A DNA stretch of 61,742 bases from Chromobacterium sphagni (GTDB lineage: Bacteria; Pseudomonadota; Gammaproteobacteria; Burkholderiales; Chromobacteriaceae), in NCBI RefSeq assembly GCF_001855555.1, contig NZ_MKCT01000016.1, forward strand, positions 1 through 61,742, read 5' to 3'. The translations under genes and the position numbers were made by a program. The notes under the pieces were generated by a model. That model worked only from the letters and a program-made list of their open reading frames with translations, was not told the origin of the DNA and searched no databases. Below are positions 16,046-25,750 of the stretch, in pieces (position 1 is the stretch's first letter; every line of letters begins with the position of its first letter).

Positions 16046-17371
16046 TCAACTTTGCTGCAGCAGCTCCGAGACTTCCCGCACCACTTGCACCACGTCGCGG
16101 GCGCCGCTGCGGATTTCGGAAATCGCGCCGCGCGCCTGATCCGCCAGTTGCAGGCTGCTGTGGGTCAGCGTCTGCATCTGCCCCATGGCTTCGATCGCCG
16201 AGCGCGAGTCATCCTGAATGCTCTTGACGATGCCGGAGATCTGGCCGGTGGACTGGCTGGTACGCTCCGCCAGCTTTCTCACCTCGTCGGCCACCACCGC
16301 GAAGCCGCGGCCGGTTTCGCCGGCGCGGGCAGCCTCGATGGCGGCGTTCAAGGCCAGCAGGTTGGTCTGGTCGGCGATGTCGCTGATGGTGTTGACGATG
16401 GAGCCGATCTGGCTGGAGCTGTTGCCCAGTTTGGACAGGATGGTGGACGAGTTCTCCACGCTGTCGGCCACCCGGCTGATTTCGGTGGTGGCCTGCTCCA
16501 GCACGCTGCTGCCCTGGATCGACAGCTGTTCGGTGTTTTCCGAGGCCTGCACCGCGGATTGGGCGTTTTCCGCCTGTTGTTGCAGCCGCTGCATTTGTTC
16601 GCTGATGTCGGTGGCGAATTTCACCACCCGCACCGGCCGGCCGGTGGGGTCCAGCACCGGATTGTAGGTGGCTTGCAGCCAGATCAGTTGGCCGTTCTTG
16701 TCGATGCGGCGGAACTGGCCTTGCAGGAAGCGCCCCTGCCTGAGCTGTTTCCACAGCTCGGCGTATTCCGGGCTGTGCGCATAGGCGGCTTCGCAAAGCA
16801 TCTGGTGGTGCTTGCCTATGACCTCGTTCTTGCCGTAGCCGAACACTTGCAGGAAGTTGTCGTTGGCGTCGAGGATATTGCCCTGCAGGTCGAATTCGAT
16901 CCGCGCCATCGACTGGTCTATCGCGGTGCGCAAAGCCTTGCTGTCCTGTTCCGCCTCGACTTGGCGGGTGATGTCGGTGGCGACCTTGATCACGCCGGTC
17001 ACTTTGCCGGACGCGTCCATGATCGGCGAGTAGTTCGCCTCCAGCCAGACCTCGCTGGCGTCTTTGCGCAGGCGCAGGAAGCGGCCGGATTGGAATTCGC
17101 CGCGAGCAAGCTGCTGCCAGAAGTTGTGGTAGGCCGGGCTGTTGGCGTAGCTGGAGGGGCAGAAGATGCGGTGATGCTGGCCGACGATCTCTTCGCTGCG
17201 GTAGCCCATGGTCTGCAGGAAACTGGCATTGGCGTGGATGATGGTGCCCGAACTGGAAAATTCGATGAGCGCCATCGAACGCTCGATGGCGCTCAGCATA
17301 TTGCGCGCTTTGTCCAGCTCCTGCCTAGTCTGTTCAAGGTTCTGGCTGAGTTTGCGGTTGAAAAAGGCCAT
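16046..17371 (-). CDS. Soluble PAS-PAS chemoreceptor (Aer/BdlA-like)
   Basis: 441 residues without a membrane segment. Two consecutive PAS modules (about residues 25-140 and 145-265, each ending in [11 protein letters not shown] / [11 protein letters not shown]) are followed by an MCP signalling domain with the conserved hairpin [20 protein letters not shown]. The layout matches BdlA/Aer-like receptors that sense internal redox or small ligands and act through CheA/CheW. Start MAFFNRKL at 17371 is chosen because AAGGAT lies eight bases upstream; the open frame runs further 5' without a site. Confidence 0.88.
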   Translation of the reverse strand: MAFFNRKLSQNLEQTRQELDKARNMLSAIERSMALIEFSSSGTIIHANASFLQTMGYRSEEIVGQHHRIFCPSSYANSPAYHNFWQQLARGEFQSGRFLRLRKDASEVWLEANYSPIMDASGKVTGVIKVATDITRQVEAEQDSKALRTAIDQSMARIEFDLQGNILDANDNFLQVFGYGKNEVIGKHHQMLCEAAYAHSPEYAELWKQLRQGRFLQGQFRRIDKNGQLIWLQATYNPVLDPTGRPVRVVKFATDISEQMQRLQQQAENAQSAVQASENTEQLSIQGSSVLEQATTEISRVADSVENSSTILSKLGNSSSQIGSIVNTISDIADQTNLLALNAAIEAARAGETGRGFAVVADEVRKLAERTSQSTGQISGIVKSIQDDSRSAIEAMGQMQTLTHSSLQLADQARGAISEIRSGARDVVQVVREVSELLQQS

Positions 17372-17497
17372 GGAGAATATCCTTGTCGCGAGCTGTTGTT
17401 GACGAAACCATAATCGAAGCAACTGACTTTTACAGACTAATTCAGCATAAGTAAATTTACGGATTATTTTCCACTGATATTGCGTAAGAACGACGAA

Positions 17498-17528
17498 CGG
17501 CGACCATGCGTGCATGGTCGCCGTTTTT
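17498..17528. terminator. Perfect hairpin below the TonB receptor gene
   Basis: CGGCGACCATGC / GCATGGTCGCCG forms a perfect 12-bp inverted repeat with almost no loop (17498-17523), followed on the plus strand by TTTTT. It lies 20 bases past the stop of the leftward receptor gene and so probably ends that transcript, although the strong U-tract is on the other strand. The orientation is therefore ambiguous. Confidence 0.5.
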
Positions 17529-17548
17529 CTTGCCGGGACGGGAGGGGA

Positions 17549-20137
17549 TCAGTCCAGCTTGTATTGCACGCCCAGCGTGAAGGTGCGTCCGGTGGGGTCG
17601 TACTGGCTGGAGTCGTAATAGATTCCGGCATGCGAATCCCAAGGCGACCGGCGGTTGGCCAGATTCTGCACGGCGGCGGTCAGCGTGACGCGTTTGACGC
17701 CCTTGTAGCTGGCGCTAAGGTTGAAGGTGTTGGAGCTGCCCACCCGGCTCTGGTCGTCCGCGCCGCTGCTGAAGGCCTGGGTGTAGCCGTCAGTGTGGAA
17801 CCAGGTCAGGGTGGACGACCAGTCGTGATTGTCCCAGCTGGCCGACGTCTGGCCTTTCCAGCGCGGCAGCGCGCCCAGCAGGTTGCTGCCGGCGCCTTCC
17901 TGCAGCGCGCCGCCCTGTTGCAGCGGCTGGCGGAAGGACAGCAGGCGGCTCCACTGCGCGGCCAGTGTCAGCCGGCCGCCGGCCAGCTTCCAGCTTTGCC
18001 TCAGGTCCAGGTCGAAGCCCGAGGTTTCGCGGTTCCCCAGGTTGGTGAACTGCTGGGTGATGGTCTGCAGCCGGCCCTGGCTGTCGCGTACGACTTGGCC
18101 GGGGTAGGCGCCGGGGTTGCGCACCAGATTGTCGACGTCTTCCAGGCCAATCACGTCTTTCTGGCGGATCCGGTAATAGTCGATGGCGATGCTGCTGTCC
18201 GCGGTCGGCGACAGCACCAGGCCCAGGTTGGCGTTGGTGGAGTGTTCCGGCTTGATGGCTGGATTGGCCACCACCAGGTGGGTGTAGCCTATGCTCTGGT
18301 TGGGGGTGATCGGATCGTAAGGGTCCTGCACGCTGCCGTAGCTGACCGCGGTGCTGTGGGTGATTTCCGGCAGCGACGGCGCGCGGAAGCCTTTGGACAG
18401 CGAGCCGCGCAGGGTCAGGCTTTGCAGCGGCTGATAGCGCAGCCCCAGCTTGGGCGAGAAGGCGCTGCCGAAGTCGCTGTAGTGGTCGGCGCGGGCGGCG
18501 GCGCTCAGGCTGAGGCTTTTCAGCAGCGGCACGCTCAGCTCGGAGTAGGCGGCCTGCACGTTGCGGGCGCCGTTGATCAGGTCCAGCGCCGGGCGCAATT
18601 CGGTGCCGCTGGTCACTGCGGCCGAGGTGCCGGCGTTCATCATCTCGCGCCGCAGCTGGTAGCCGGCGGCGAAGCCCAGCGGTCCAGCCGGCAACTGCGC
18701 CAGCTCGGTGCTGGCGGTGGCGTCGAAACTGGCGGTGCGGTACCAGGCCGGCCGCAGGGTGTTGATCAGCAGGCTGTCCTTCGTCGCCGCGCTGTTCTGC
18801 GCCGGATCGATGAAGTTGTAGCCGCCGCTGGCCAGCAGCTTCTCATAGGCGTAGCGGTTGACGAAGTTGTACGCGTACTCGCGCAGCCGGCTGTCGGAAT
18901 ACAGGCCCGACACGTCCCAGTCCCATTTGTCGCCGCTGCCTTTCACTCCCGCCAGCAGGCGGCGGAACGACACGCTGTCGGTCTTGTCGCGTTGGCCCAG
19001 GTCGAACAGGGTGGCGCTGATCGGAGTGGGGCCGGCGTTGGGATTGCTGGGGTTGCCGGCCGGCAGCACATTGCTGATGGACGTCAGCGATTGGGTGGCG
19101 GCGTTCCAGGCGCGCAGCGAGCTGGTGACGGACAGCGGCGGCCCGAAGATCTGGTTGCTGTGGCTGGCGCCGTATAGGAATTCGGCATAAGCCTCGGTGA
19201 CGGCGTCCAGCCGGTAGCTGCCATGCAGCGCGGCATGGTAGCGCTCTATGCCCGGCATCAGCGTGGTGTATTGCGCCGGATTGTAGGCCCATACCCGGCC
19301 GCTCTTGCCGGGGTTCAGCGCACCGTAGTCGGTGTCCTGCAGCGGGCCGATGGCGTTGGGAAAGCGCTGGACCGGGTTGCCGTTGTAGTAGTTGGTGACG
19401 TTGCGCACCAGCGATCCGCCCGGTTGGCCGCGGAAGTCGTTGTCCTTCAGCCAGGAAACGTCGGTCTGGTCCAGCCGGTCGCGCTTTTGCGCGTCGAAGG
19501 AGAACCAGAGGTTGTAGCCGTCCTGGCCCAGATCGCCCTTGCCGGCCAGCAGATTGAACTGGCGTTCGTTCTGGCCGGTGCTGGCGTCGCGGCTGACGCT
19601 GGCGCCCAGCTCGGCGCCCTGATAGTCGGAGTAGAGGATGATGTTGACCACGCCGGCGATGGCGTCCGAGCCGTAGATGGCGGATGCGCCGTCCTTGAGG
19701 ATTTCTATCCGCTTCACCGCCTTGAGCGGCAGCGAGTTCAGGTCGACGAAGGTTTCCTGCAATTCCTGAGCGGTGGCGTAGTTGGACACCCGCTTGCCGT
19801 TGACCAGAATCAGCGTGTTGCGCTGGCCCAGGCCGCGCAGCGAGATGCCGGCGGTGCCGGCGGAGAAGCTGCCGGTGTACTGCTCGTTGAAGCTGTTGCC
19901 GCTGTTCACCGCCAGCGAGCGCAGCACGTCGGGCAGACTGCTCTTGCCGCTGGCGGCGATGTCGGCGGCGCTGATCACCTGCACCGGATTGGTCTTGGCC
20001 TTCGAGCTGGCGCGGATATTGGAGCCGGTGACGGTGACGCGCTCCAGCGAATTGTCCTGGGAGGTGGCGTCGGAGGCGAGGGTGGCGAAAGGCAAAGCGG
20101 CGCCCAGCCCGGCCAGCAGCAGGGTGTGTTTCATCAT
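17549..20137 (-). CDS. TonB-dependent outer-membrane receptor
   Basis: 862 residues: signal peptide (first 22, ending FATLASDA), a plug domain with VTVTGSNIR, ISLRGLGQRNTLILVNGKR and VKRIEILKDGASAIYGSDAI, then a long barrel ending in FTLGVQYKLD. Such receptors import siderophores, cobalamin, haem or carbohydrates with TonB energy. The TGSNIR-type plug is common in receptors outside the classic siderophore group. No Fur box or regulator gene is seen nearby, so the substrate is unknown. Transcribed alone, between a chemoreceptor and a small secreted protein. Confidence 0.9.
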   Translation of the reverse strand: MMKHTLLLAGLGAALPFATLASDATSQDNSLERVTVTGSNIRASSKAKTNPVQVISAADIAASGKSSLPDVLRSLAVNSGNSFNEQYTGSFSAGTAGISLRGLGQRNTLILVNGKRVSNYATAQELQETFVDLNSLPLKAVKRIEILKDGASAIYGSDAIAGVVNIILYSDYQGAELGASVSRDASTGQNERQFNLLAGKGDLGQDGYNLWFSFDAQKRDRLDQTDVSWLKDNDFRGQPGGSLVRNVTNYYNGNPVQRFPNAIGPLQDTDYGALNPGKSGRVWAYNPAQYTTLMPGIERYHAALHGSYRLDAVTEAYAEFLYGASHSNQIFGPPLSVTSSLRAWNAATQSLTSISNVLPAGNPSNPNAGPTPISATLFDLGQRDKTDSVSFRRLLAGVKGSGDKWDWDVSGLYSDSRLREYAYNFVNRYAYEKLLASGGYNFIDPAQNSAATKDSLLINTLRPAWYRTASFDATASTELAQLPAGPLGFAAGYQLRREMMNAGTSAAVTSGTELRPALDLINGARNVQAAYSELSVPLLKSLSLSAAARADHYSDFGSAFSPKLGLRYQPLQSLTLRGSLSKGFRAPSLPEITHSTAVSYGSVQDPYDPITPNQSIGYTHLVVANPAIKPEHSTNANLGLVLSPTADSSIAIDYYRIRQKDVIGLEDVDNLVRNPGAYPGQVVRDSQGRLQTITQQFTNLGNRETSGFDLDLRQSWKLAGGRLTLAAQWSRLLSFRQPLQQGGALQEGAGSNLLGALPRWKGQTSASWDNHDWSSTLTWFHTDGYTQAFSSGADDQSRVGSSNTFNLSASYKGVKRVTLTAAVQNLANRRSPWDSHAGIYYDSSQYDPTGRTFTLGVQYKLD

Positions 20138-20403
20138 GGAAAAAGCTTTCTTTGTTATTCGGGAAAGGCGGTCCTGCCCGGATTGCGCGGATAAATCAGC
20201 CGGGCAGCCGGGAACAGTGGCGAGGCGGGGAGTGGTGGCGGAGTGTGGCTGGCATCATCTTTCTGGATACAAAATACATAATGGAATATGCAAAATGTAT
20301 CGACATTGACGATCGTTGTGAAATGAAAGATTCGGATTAGCTAATTCCCGGAGAGGGGAATTGCGCGCCGGCGGCAACGGCCGCCAGCTGGCGCGTGGGG
20401 GGC

Positions 20404-20652
20404 TTATTGTCCGGGGCGCAGCGCCTGCATCTGTTGGCGCTGGGTTTCCATGCAGCTCTTGAGCGCCTGCGGCGTCTGCGCCGCCTGGATGCAGCTTTGG
20501 CTGGTCTGCAGAATCTGGATGCGCTGGGCGTGCTCCTGTAGCAGCTTGGCCTTCATTTCGCCGAAGCGGGCCTGGCCGTGCGGGGCGGAGGCGCCGGGCG
20601 CGGCGCAGGCCAGCATCGGGGCGAGCAGCAGGACGACGGGCAGAATCTTCAT
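20404..20652 (-). CDS. Small secreted protein of unknown function
   Basis: 82 residues, starting at ATG 20652 behind AAAGGAGAG. A signal peptide (MKILPVVLLLAPMLACAA) is followed by a Gln-rich helical mature part with two cysteines (SQSCIQAAQ, LKSCMETQ) spaced to form one disulphide. The small Cys-x-Cys helical layout resembles many periplasmic proteins of unknown role. No domain is recognised. Confidence 0.65.
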   Translation of the reverse strand: MKILPVVLLLAPMLACAAPGASAPHGQARFGEMKAKLLQEHAQRIQILQTSQSCIQAAQTPQALKSCMETQRQQMQALRPGQ

Positions 20653-20710
20653 GGTCTCTCCTTTGCGGTAGGCGTCTTCCGGAGATATACACCATGACCT
20701 GGCCGCGCGC

Positions 20711-21412
20711 TCAGTCCATGGCCTCCACCTCGCCGTCGGCGCCGACGCGGGCGCTGATCACTTTGCCGCTGGCGACGTTGCGCACCCGGATCACCTCGCC
20801 TTTGCGGCCGTTGGCCAGCGCCTCGCCGGCGTTGCTGACCTCTATGCCGTCCTGGCGGGCGACGATGCGCACTTCGCCGCCGCGCTTCACCAGCAGCGGC
20901 GCCTGCAGCTGCTTGCGGCGCAGCAGTTGGCCCTGGCTGAGGGCCGCGCGCGCCGCCAGGCCGAGCGGCGGGCTGGATGCACCGAACAGGTCGGCCGGCT
21001 CGCTGACCGGACGCTGGCTCCAGGCGATGTCCTCTTTCTGCAGCGGCGCGCCGGCGGGCAGGTCGCGCGCGGCGCTGGCCACCCTGGCGTTGACGCTGGC
21101 GCGGACGATGTAGTCGCCGCTCCAGTCCTTGTCCGGACAGCCGACGCTGAAGCGCATGCGGCTGAAGGCGCGGCTGTCCGTTGCCTCCACCCGCCAGGCT
21201 TGGACGCAGGCCGGCAGATCGCGCGGCGGCAGCAGTTGCAGGCGGATGTCGGCCTGGCCCAGCCCGGCGTCGGACAGCCGTTGTTGGATCAGCTGGACGG
21301 CGTGCTGCCGGACGGCTTGTTCGGCGGAGTTGCCGGCCTGAACGGGCAGGGAGAGCAGCAGGCCGAGCAGCGGCCATGCCTGTGTGTATCGTGGTTTCGT
21401 GAATTTTGCCAT
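20711..21412 (-). CDS. flgA: Flagellar P-ring assembly chaperone FlgA
   Basis: 233 residues with a signal peptide (cleavage near VQAGNS). The C-terminal SAF-like domain includes VASAARDLPAGAPLQKEDI and RKGEVIRVRNVASGKVISARV. FlgA escorts FlgI during P-ring formation in the periplasm. It is divergent from flgB, the standard arrangement in beta- and gammaproteobacteria, and supports the identification of the operon to its right. Confidence 0.93.
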   Translation of the reverse strand: MAKFTKPRYTQAWPLLGLLLSLPVQAGNSAEQAVRQHAVQLIQQRLSDAGLGQADIRLQLLPPRDLPACVQAWRVEATDSRAFSRMRFSVGCPDKDWSGDYIVRASVNARVASAARDLPAGAPLQKEDIAWSQRPVSEPADLFGASSPPLGLAARAALSQGQLLRRKQLQAPLLVKRGGEVRIVARQDGIEVSNAGEALANGRKGEVIRVRNVASGKVISARVGADGEVEAMD

Positions 21413-21468
21413 TACAAACCGCGTGGTAATTGTTGCGTATACGATGCCGGGCTCGCTTATTAGTATCG

Positions 21469-21502
21469 CTTTCCAATAGAAAGGCTATTTCTAGTCAATA
21501 GC
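21469..21502. promoter_or_regulatory. Two adjacent dyads in the flgA-flgB divergent promoter region
   Basis: CTTTC-CAATA-GAAAG (21469-21483) is followed directly by GCTATT-TCTAGTC-AATAGC (21484-21502). They lie midway in the 124-base gap between the two flagellar transcription units and could be activator or repressor sites. No sigma-54 (GG-N10-GC) or clear sigma-28 promoter was found here, so the promoters stay unassigned. Confidence 0.35.
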
Positions 21503-21536
21503 TTGAACATGGTAGTGAACTGATAGGGTCAAGGCA

Positions 21537-21893
21537 ATGGGCATGCATCTGGACAAGGCCCTGAGCGTCCACCCCGAGGCCTTGCGGCTGCGGGCGGAGC
21601 GGACCCGGGTGCTGGCGTCGAATCTCGCCAACGAGAACACCCCGGGTTATCAGGCGCGTGACATCGATTTCAAGGCGGCGCTGGCATCGTCAGGCGCCGA
21701 TTCTTCCATGGCGCTGGATGACGGCGGCGGCGATTTGATGTACCGGCTGCCGAACCATCCCTCGCGCGACGGCAACACCGTCGAGCTGGGCGTTGAGCAG
21801 GCCGAGTTCTCGCAGAACGTTTCCGAATTCCAGACCAGCCTCACCTTCATCAATATGAAGCTGCATGGCTTGGCCAAAGTCATCGCGGGGTAA
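21537..21893 (+). CDS. flgB: Flagellar proximal rod protein FlgB
   Basis: 118 residues. Rod-protein signature VLASNLANENTPGYQARDIDFK near the start and a C-terminal helix (FQTSLTFINMKLHGLAKVI) that packs in the rod. It is the first gene of a rightward flg operon continuing to at least flgL. Two in-frame ATGs are possible: 21537 has AAGG only two bases upstream, while 21543 (MHLDKAL) has it at eight, so the shorter form may be the real one. Confidence 0.93.
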   Translation: MGMHLDKALSVHPEALRLRAERTRVLASNLANENTPGYQARDIDFKAALASSGADSSMALDDGGGDLMYRLPNHPSRDGNTVELGVEQAEFSQNVSEFQTSLTFINMKLHGLAKVIAG

Positions 21894-21899
21894 GCAAGC

Positions 21900-22304
21900 A
21901 TGTCATTCCGGGATATCTCGCGCATCGCCGGCTCGGCGATGACCGCGCAGACCGTGCGTCTCAACACGGTGGCCAGCAATCTGGCCAACGCCGACACCGC
22001 CGCCGGCACCGAACAGGCGGCCTATCACGGCCGCAAGCCGGTATTCAGCAGCCAGATGCAGGGCGAGGGCATGGGCGTGCAGGTGCTGGACGTGGTGCAG
22101 AACCAAGAGCCGGTGCGCAAGGCGCACGAGCCGGGCAATCCGCTGGCCGACGCCAGCGGCAATGTTTTCTACAGCAATGTCAACGCGGTGGAAGAGATGA
22201 CCGACATGCTGTCGGCCAGCCGCGCTTTCCAGACCAACGTCGAGGTGCTGTCCAAAGTGAAAAGCATGCAGCAGGACCTGCTGAAGCTGGGAGACAACGC
22301 ATGA
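21900..22304 (+). CDS. flgC: Flagellar proximal rod protein FlgC
   Basis: 134 residues with VRLNTVASNLANADTAAG near the N-terminus and the usual FlgC C-terminal motif VNAVEEMTDMLSASRAFQTNVEVL. It forms the proximal rod with FlgB and FlgF. Six bases separate it from flgB, and its stop overlaps the flgD start by four bases (ATGA). Confidence 0.95.
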   Translation: MSFRDISRIAGSAMTAQTVRLNTVASNLANADTAAGTEQAAYHGRKPVFSSQMQGEGMGVQVLDVVQNQEPVRKAHEPGNPLADASGNVFYSNVNAVEEMTDMLSASRAFQTNVEVLSKVKSMQQDLLKLGDNA

Positions 22305-22993
22305 GCGTGGATCAGGCGCAATCGAAGCCGTTCGCCGCGGGCGGCAACGGCCAGCAAGCGGGCGGGCAGGGTGTGGCTCCGGCCGCCGGCCAGAGCGGCG
22401 GCGGCAACGACATGTTCATGACGCTGCTGCTGGCGCAAATCCGCAACCAGAGTCCGCTGGACCCGGCCGATCCGTCGCAGTTCGTCAGCCAGCTGGCGCA
22501 GATGAGCCAGATGCAGTCCACCCAGGGCATGCTGAGCCAGTTGCAGAGCCAGGGCGCGATGCTGCGCGAGCTGCAGGGCGTGGCGCTAGGCGCGCAGGTG
22601 GGCAAGAACATGCTGGTGCAGACCGACCGCATCCGCAGCGACGGCCAGGGCAGTCTGTCCGGCCGCGTCACCCTATCTGGCGCCGAGGAGCACGCCACGC
22701 TGACGCTGACCGACGCCGCCGGCAAGCGCACCCTGGTCGATCTGGGCAAGCGCGCCGCCGGCGCGTCCGATTTCAGCGTCAAGCTGGCCGACTACGGCCT
22801 TGTCGCCGGGGACTACCAGGTGGAACTCTCCACCGCGTCGAAAAAGGCCGGCCTGCTGGAGTTGCAGGCCGCGGTCAGCGGCGTGCGCCTGCCGGTCAAC
22901 GGCGGCGAGCCGACCATCACGCTGGCAGGCCTGGGCGACTTTCCGTCCTCTTCCATATCCGCCTTGCTGGGCAAGCCCGGCAGTTCCGCTTAA
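22301..22993 (+). CDS. flgD: Flagellar hook-capping protein FlgD
   Basis: 230 residues. N-terminal secretion and capping segment with NPLDPADPSQF-like motif (SPLDPADPSQFVSQLAQMS) and a C-terminal Ig/tudor-like part. FlgD scaffolds hook polymerisation by FlgE and is lost when the hook is complete. The first 35 residues are Gln/Gly/Ala-rich and low in complexity. Overlaps flgC. Confidence 0.94.
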   Translation: MSVDQAQSKPFAAGGNGQQAGGQGVAPAAGQSGGGNDMFMTLLLAQIRNQSPLDPADPSQFVSQLAQMSQMQSTQGMLSQLQSQGAMLRELQGVALGAQVGKNMLVQTDRIRSDGQGSLSGRVTLSGAEEHATLTLTDAAGKRTLVDLGKRAAGASDFSVKLADYGLVAGDYQVELSTASKKAGLLELQAAVSGVRLPVNGGEPTITLAGLGDFPSSSISALLGKPGSSA

Positions 22994-23013
22994 AGCCCGT
23001 TCCGGAGACCACC

Positions 23014-24195
23014 ATGAGTTTTGAAATCGCTCTGTCAGGCATCAACGCCGTCAACAACCAGCTGGGCAGCATCAGCGACAACATCTCCAACTCCGGCACC
23101 TACGGCTTCAAGTCCGGCCGGGTCACCTTCGCCTCTGCCTACGCCGGCAGCCAGGCGATGGGCGTCAACGCCAACGCCAACAACCAGAACATCGGCCGCA
23201 GCGGCGGCGTGGTGTCCACCGGGCGCGCGCTGGACGCCGCCATCGACGGCCGCGGCTTCTTCGTGTCCAAGAGCGTCGCCGGCGCGATGACCTACAGCCG
23301 GGTCGGCATCTTCAACACCGACAAGGACGGCTATCTGGTGGACAACTACGGCGGCCGCATGCAGGGCTATGCCAAGTCCGACGCCGGCGCGCTGGGCGCG
23401 ATCGGCGACATCCAGATCCCTACCGGCAACATCCCGGCCAAGCCCAGCGACTCGCTGCAGTACACCGGCAACATGTCCTCCGGCTGGGCGGTGCAGACCA
23501 TCCCGTTCGACAAGGGCACCAATCAGAGCTTCAACTATTCCAACGTGTCCAACGTCTACGACTCGCTGGGCAACAAGCACAACCTGACGCAGTACTTCTG
23601 CAAGACCGCGGACAGCACCGTCACCGTGCACTACGTGCTGGACGGCAATCCGCTGGCCACCACCACCGACCTCAAGTTCGACACCAACGGCAAGCTGACC
23701 GCGCCGGCGGCGACCGTAGCCCTGAATCTGGGCTCTCCGGCCGGAGCTTCCCCGCTGAGCGTGGCGGTGGACTATACCGGCACCACCCAGTTCGCCGGCG
23801 AGGCCAGCACCAGCCGCAGCGCCAGCAATGGCTACGCGCCGGGCGCGCGCACCGGCGTCAGCCTGGGCGAGAACGGCGAAGTGATCGTCAGCTACAGCAA
23901 TGACCAGAAGATGACGGTGGCGCAGCTGGCCATCGCCAATTTCGCCAACGAGAACGCGCTGACCGCCGGCTCGCAGACCAGTTGGCAGGAGTCGGCCGGC
24001 TCCGGCGCGCCGCTGTTCTCCACCGCCGGCAGCAGCATGGCCGGCAAGCTGGCCACCGGCTCGCTGGAGCAGTCCAATGTCGACGTCACCGCCGAACTGG
24101 TCAGCCTAATGACCGCGCAGCGCAACTACCAGGCCAACACCAAGGTGATCTCGGCGGAAAACCAGGCGATGCAAGCGCTGATGCAGGCGGTGTAA
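23014..24195 (+). CDS. flgE: Flagellar hook protein FlgE
   Basis: 393 residues, close to the usual 400. The N-terminal D0 helix reads FEIALSGINAVNNQLGSISDN, with the rod/hook signature in between. The C-terminal motif SNVDVTAELVSLMTAQRNYQ completes D0. The centre is Thr/Ser/Asn-rich as expected for surface-exposed hook domains. The start at 23014 follows GGAGACC. Exported by the flagellar type III system. Confidence 0.95.
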   Translation: MSFEIALSGINAVNNQLGSISDNISNSGTYGFKSGRVTFASAYAGSQAMGVNANANNQNIGRSGGVVSTGRALDAAIDGRGFFVSKSVAGAMTYSRVGIFNTDKDGYLVDNYGGRMQGYAKSDAGALGAIGDIQIPTGNIPAKPSDSLQYTGNMSSGWAVQTIPFDKGTNQSFNYSNVSNVYDSLGNKHNLTQYFCKTADSTVTVHYVLDGNPLATTTDLKFDTNGKLTAPAATVALNLGSPAGASPLSVAVDYTGTTQFAGEASTSRSASNGYAPGARTGVSLGENGEVIVSYSNDQKMTVAQLAIANFANENALTAGSQTSWQESAGSGAPLFSTAGSSMAGKLATGSLEQSNVDVTAELVSLMTAQRNYQANTKVISAENQAMQALMQAV

Positions 24196-24198
24196 GGC

Positions 24199-24930
24199 AT
24201 GGACGCGCTGATCTACACCGCGATGAGCGGCGCCGACCGCATGTTGAAGGCGCAGCAGATCCACGCCAACAACCTGGCCAACGCCGAGACCGGCGGTTTT
24301 CGCGCCGACATCGACGCCGCCACCAGCCAGGCGGTGCCGGGCTACGGCTACGACGCCCGCCTGCTGAGCCAGAACGCGCCGACCGTGTTGGACAGCCGCA
24401 ACGGCGCGGTGGTGGAGACCGGTCGCGATCTGGACATCGCCTTGCAGGGCGACGGCTTCATGGCCATTTCCGCCGCCGACGGCAGCGAGGCCTACACCCG
24501 CGCCGGCAGCATGGTGGTGGGGCCGGACGGCGCGCTCAGCGTCAACGGCCACCCGGTGCTGGGCGACGGCGGCGCCATCACGCTGCCGGAAGGCTACACC
24601 AAGGTGAGTGTGGCGGCCGATGGCACCATTTCCGTGCTCAATCCCGGCGACACCGAAATGCAGCCGGTGGACAAGCTCAAGCTGGTCAAGCCCGATCCGC
24701 GCGAGGTGGGCAAGAGCGCCGACGGCCTGATCGTCAGCCGCCAGGGCCGGCCGCTGGCCGCCGACGACACCGTCACCGTGCAAGGCGGCCATCTGGAGCG
24801 CAGCAATGTGTCCGCGGTGGAGGAGATGGTGGCCACCATGACGCTCAACCGCAATTTCGAAATGCAGATGAAGCTGTTCAACGCCGCCAGCGACATGAAC
24901 GAGGCGGGCAACCGCCTGGTGCGCGCGTAA
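24199..24930 (+). CDS. flgF: Flagellar proximal rod protein FlgF
   Basis: 243 residues. Start MDALIYTAMSGADRMLKAQQ and NLANAETGGFRADI near the N-terminus; the C-terminal VSAVEEMVATMTLNRNFEMQ is the typical rod-family end helix. Three bases separate it from flgE. Forms the proximal rod. Confidence 0.94.
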   Translation: MDALIYTAMSGADRMLKAQQIHANNLANAETGGFRADIDAATSQAVPGYGYDARLLSQNAPTVLDSRNGAVVETGRDLDIALQGDGFMAISAADGSEAYTRAGSMVVGPDGALSVNGHPVLGDGGAITLPEGYTKVSVAADGTISVLNPGDTEMQPVDKLKLVKPDPREVGKSADGLIVSRQGRPLAADDTVTVQGGHLERSNVSAVEEMVATMTLNRNFEMQMKLFNAASDMNEAGNRLVRA

Positions 24931-24961
24931 GCGCCAACCACACCGATTTGGAGAATTCAGC

Positions 24962-25750
24962 ATGAACCCGGCATTGTGGATCAGCAAAACCGGCATCCAG
25001 GCGCAGGACGCGCGCCTGACCGCCATCGCCAACAACCTGGCCAACGTCAACACCACCGGCTTCAAGCGCGACCGCATGGTGTTCGAAGACCTGTTCTACC
25101 AGGTGGACAAGCAGCCGGGCAGCAAGGTGGACGACAACAACGTCTCGCCGTCCGGCGTGCAACTGGGCAACGGCACCCGGCTGGTGGGCAGCCAGAAGGT
25201 GTTCACCGAGGGCAATCTCACCACCACCGGCCAGTCGCTGGACGTGGCCATCGTCGGTCAGGGTTTTCTGCAGGTGAAGATGAGCAATGGCGAAACCGGC
25301 TACACCCGCGCCGGCCAGCTGCAGCTGAACGCCAACGGCCAGCTGGTGAACGCCCAGGGCCTGCCGCTGGAACCGGAGATCACCATTCCAGCCACCGCCA
25401 CCAAGGTCTCGATCAGCGAGACCGGCGCGGTGTCGGTGACCGAGGGCAGCGGCTCCACACCCACCGACATCGGCCAGGTCACGCTGGCCAACTTCATTAA
25501 TCCCACCGGCCTGTTGGCGCTGGGCGACAACCTGTTCCAGGAAACCGCCGCCAGCGGCAACCCCACCACCGGCAATCCGGGCACCGACGCGCTGGGCAAG
25601 CTCAAGCAGGGCAGTCTGGAAGGCTCCAACGTGCAGGTGGTGGAGGAGATGGTGGACATGATCGCCGCGCAGCGCACCTATGAAATGAACACCAAGGTGT
25701 TGTCGGCCGCCGACAATATGCTGCAGCAGCTGGGTCAGGCGGTGCGATGA
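24962..25750 (+). CDS. flgG: Flagellar distal rod protein FlgG
   Basis: 262 residues, the canonical FlgG size. IANNLANVNTTGFKRDRMVFE near the N-terminus and SNVQVVEEMVDMIAAQRTYE at the C-terminus. It builds the distal rod that spans the periplasm. A GGAG site precedes ATG 24962, and the stop overlaps flgH by four bases. Confidence 0.96.
   Translation: MNPALWISKTGIQAQDARLTAIANNLANVNTTGFKRDRMVFEDLFYQVDKQPGSKVDDNNVSPSGVQLGNGTRLVGSQKVFTEGNLTTTGQSLDVAIVGQGFLQVKMSNGETGYTRAGQLQLNANGQLVNAQGLPLEPEITIPATATKVSISETGAVSVTEGSGSTPTDIGQVTLANFINPTGLLALGDNLFQETAASGNPTTGNPGTDALGKLKQGSLEGSNVQVVEEMVDMIAAQRTYEMNTKVLSAADNMLQQLGQAVR

Noticed and set aside
21413-21536. Sigma-54 promoter for the flg operon
   Set aside because: The nearest GG...GC pair (in GTGGTAATTGTTGC) has 8 instead of 10 bases between the doublets.
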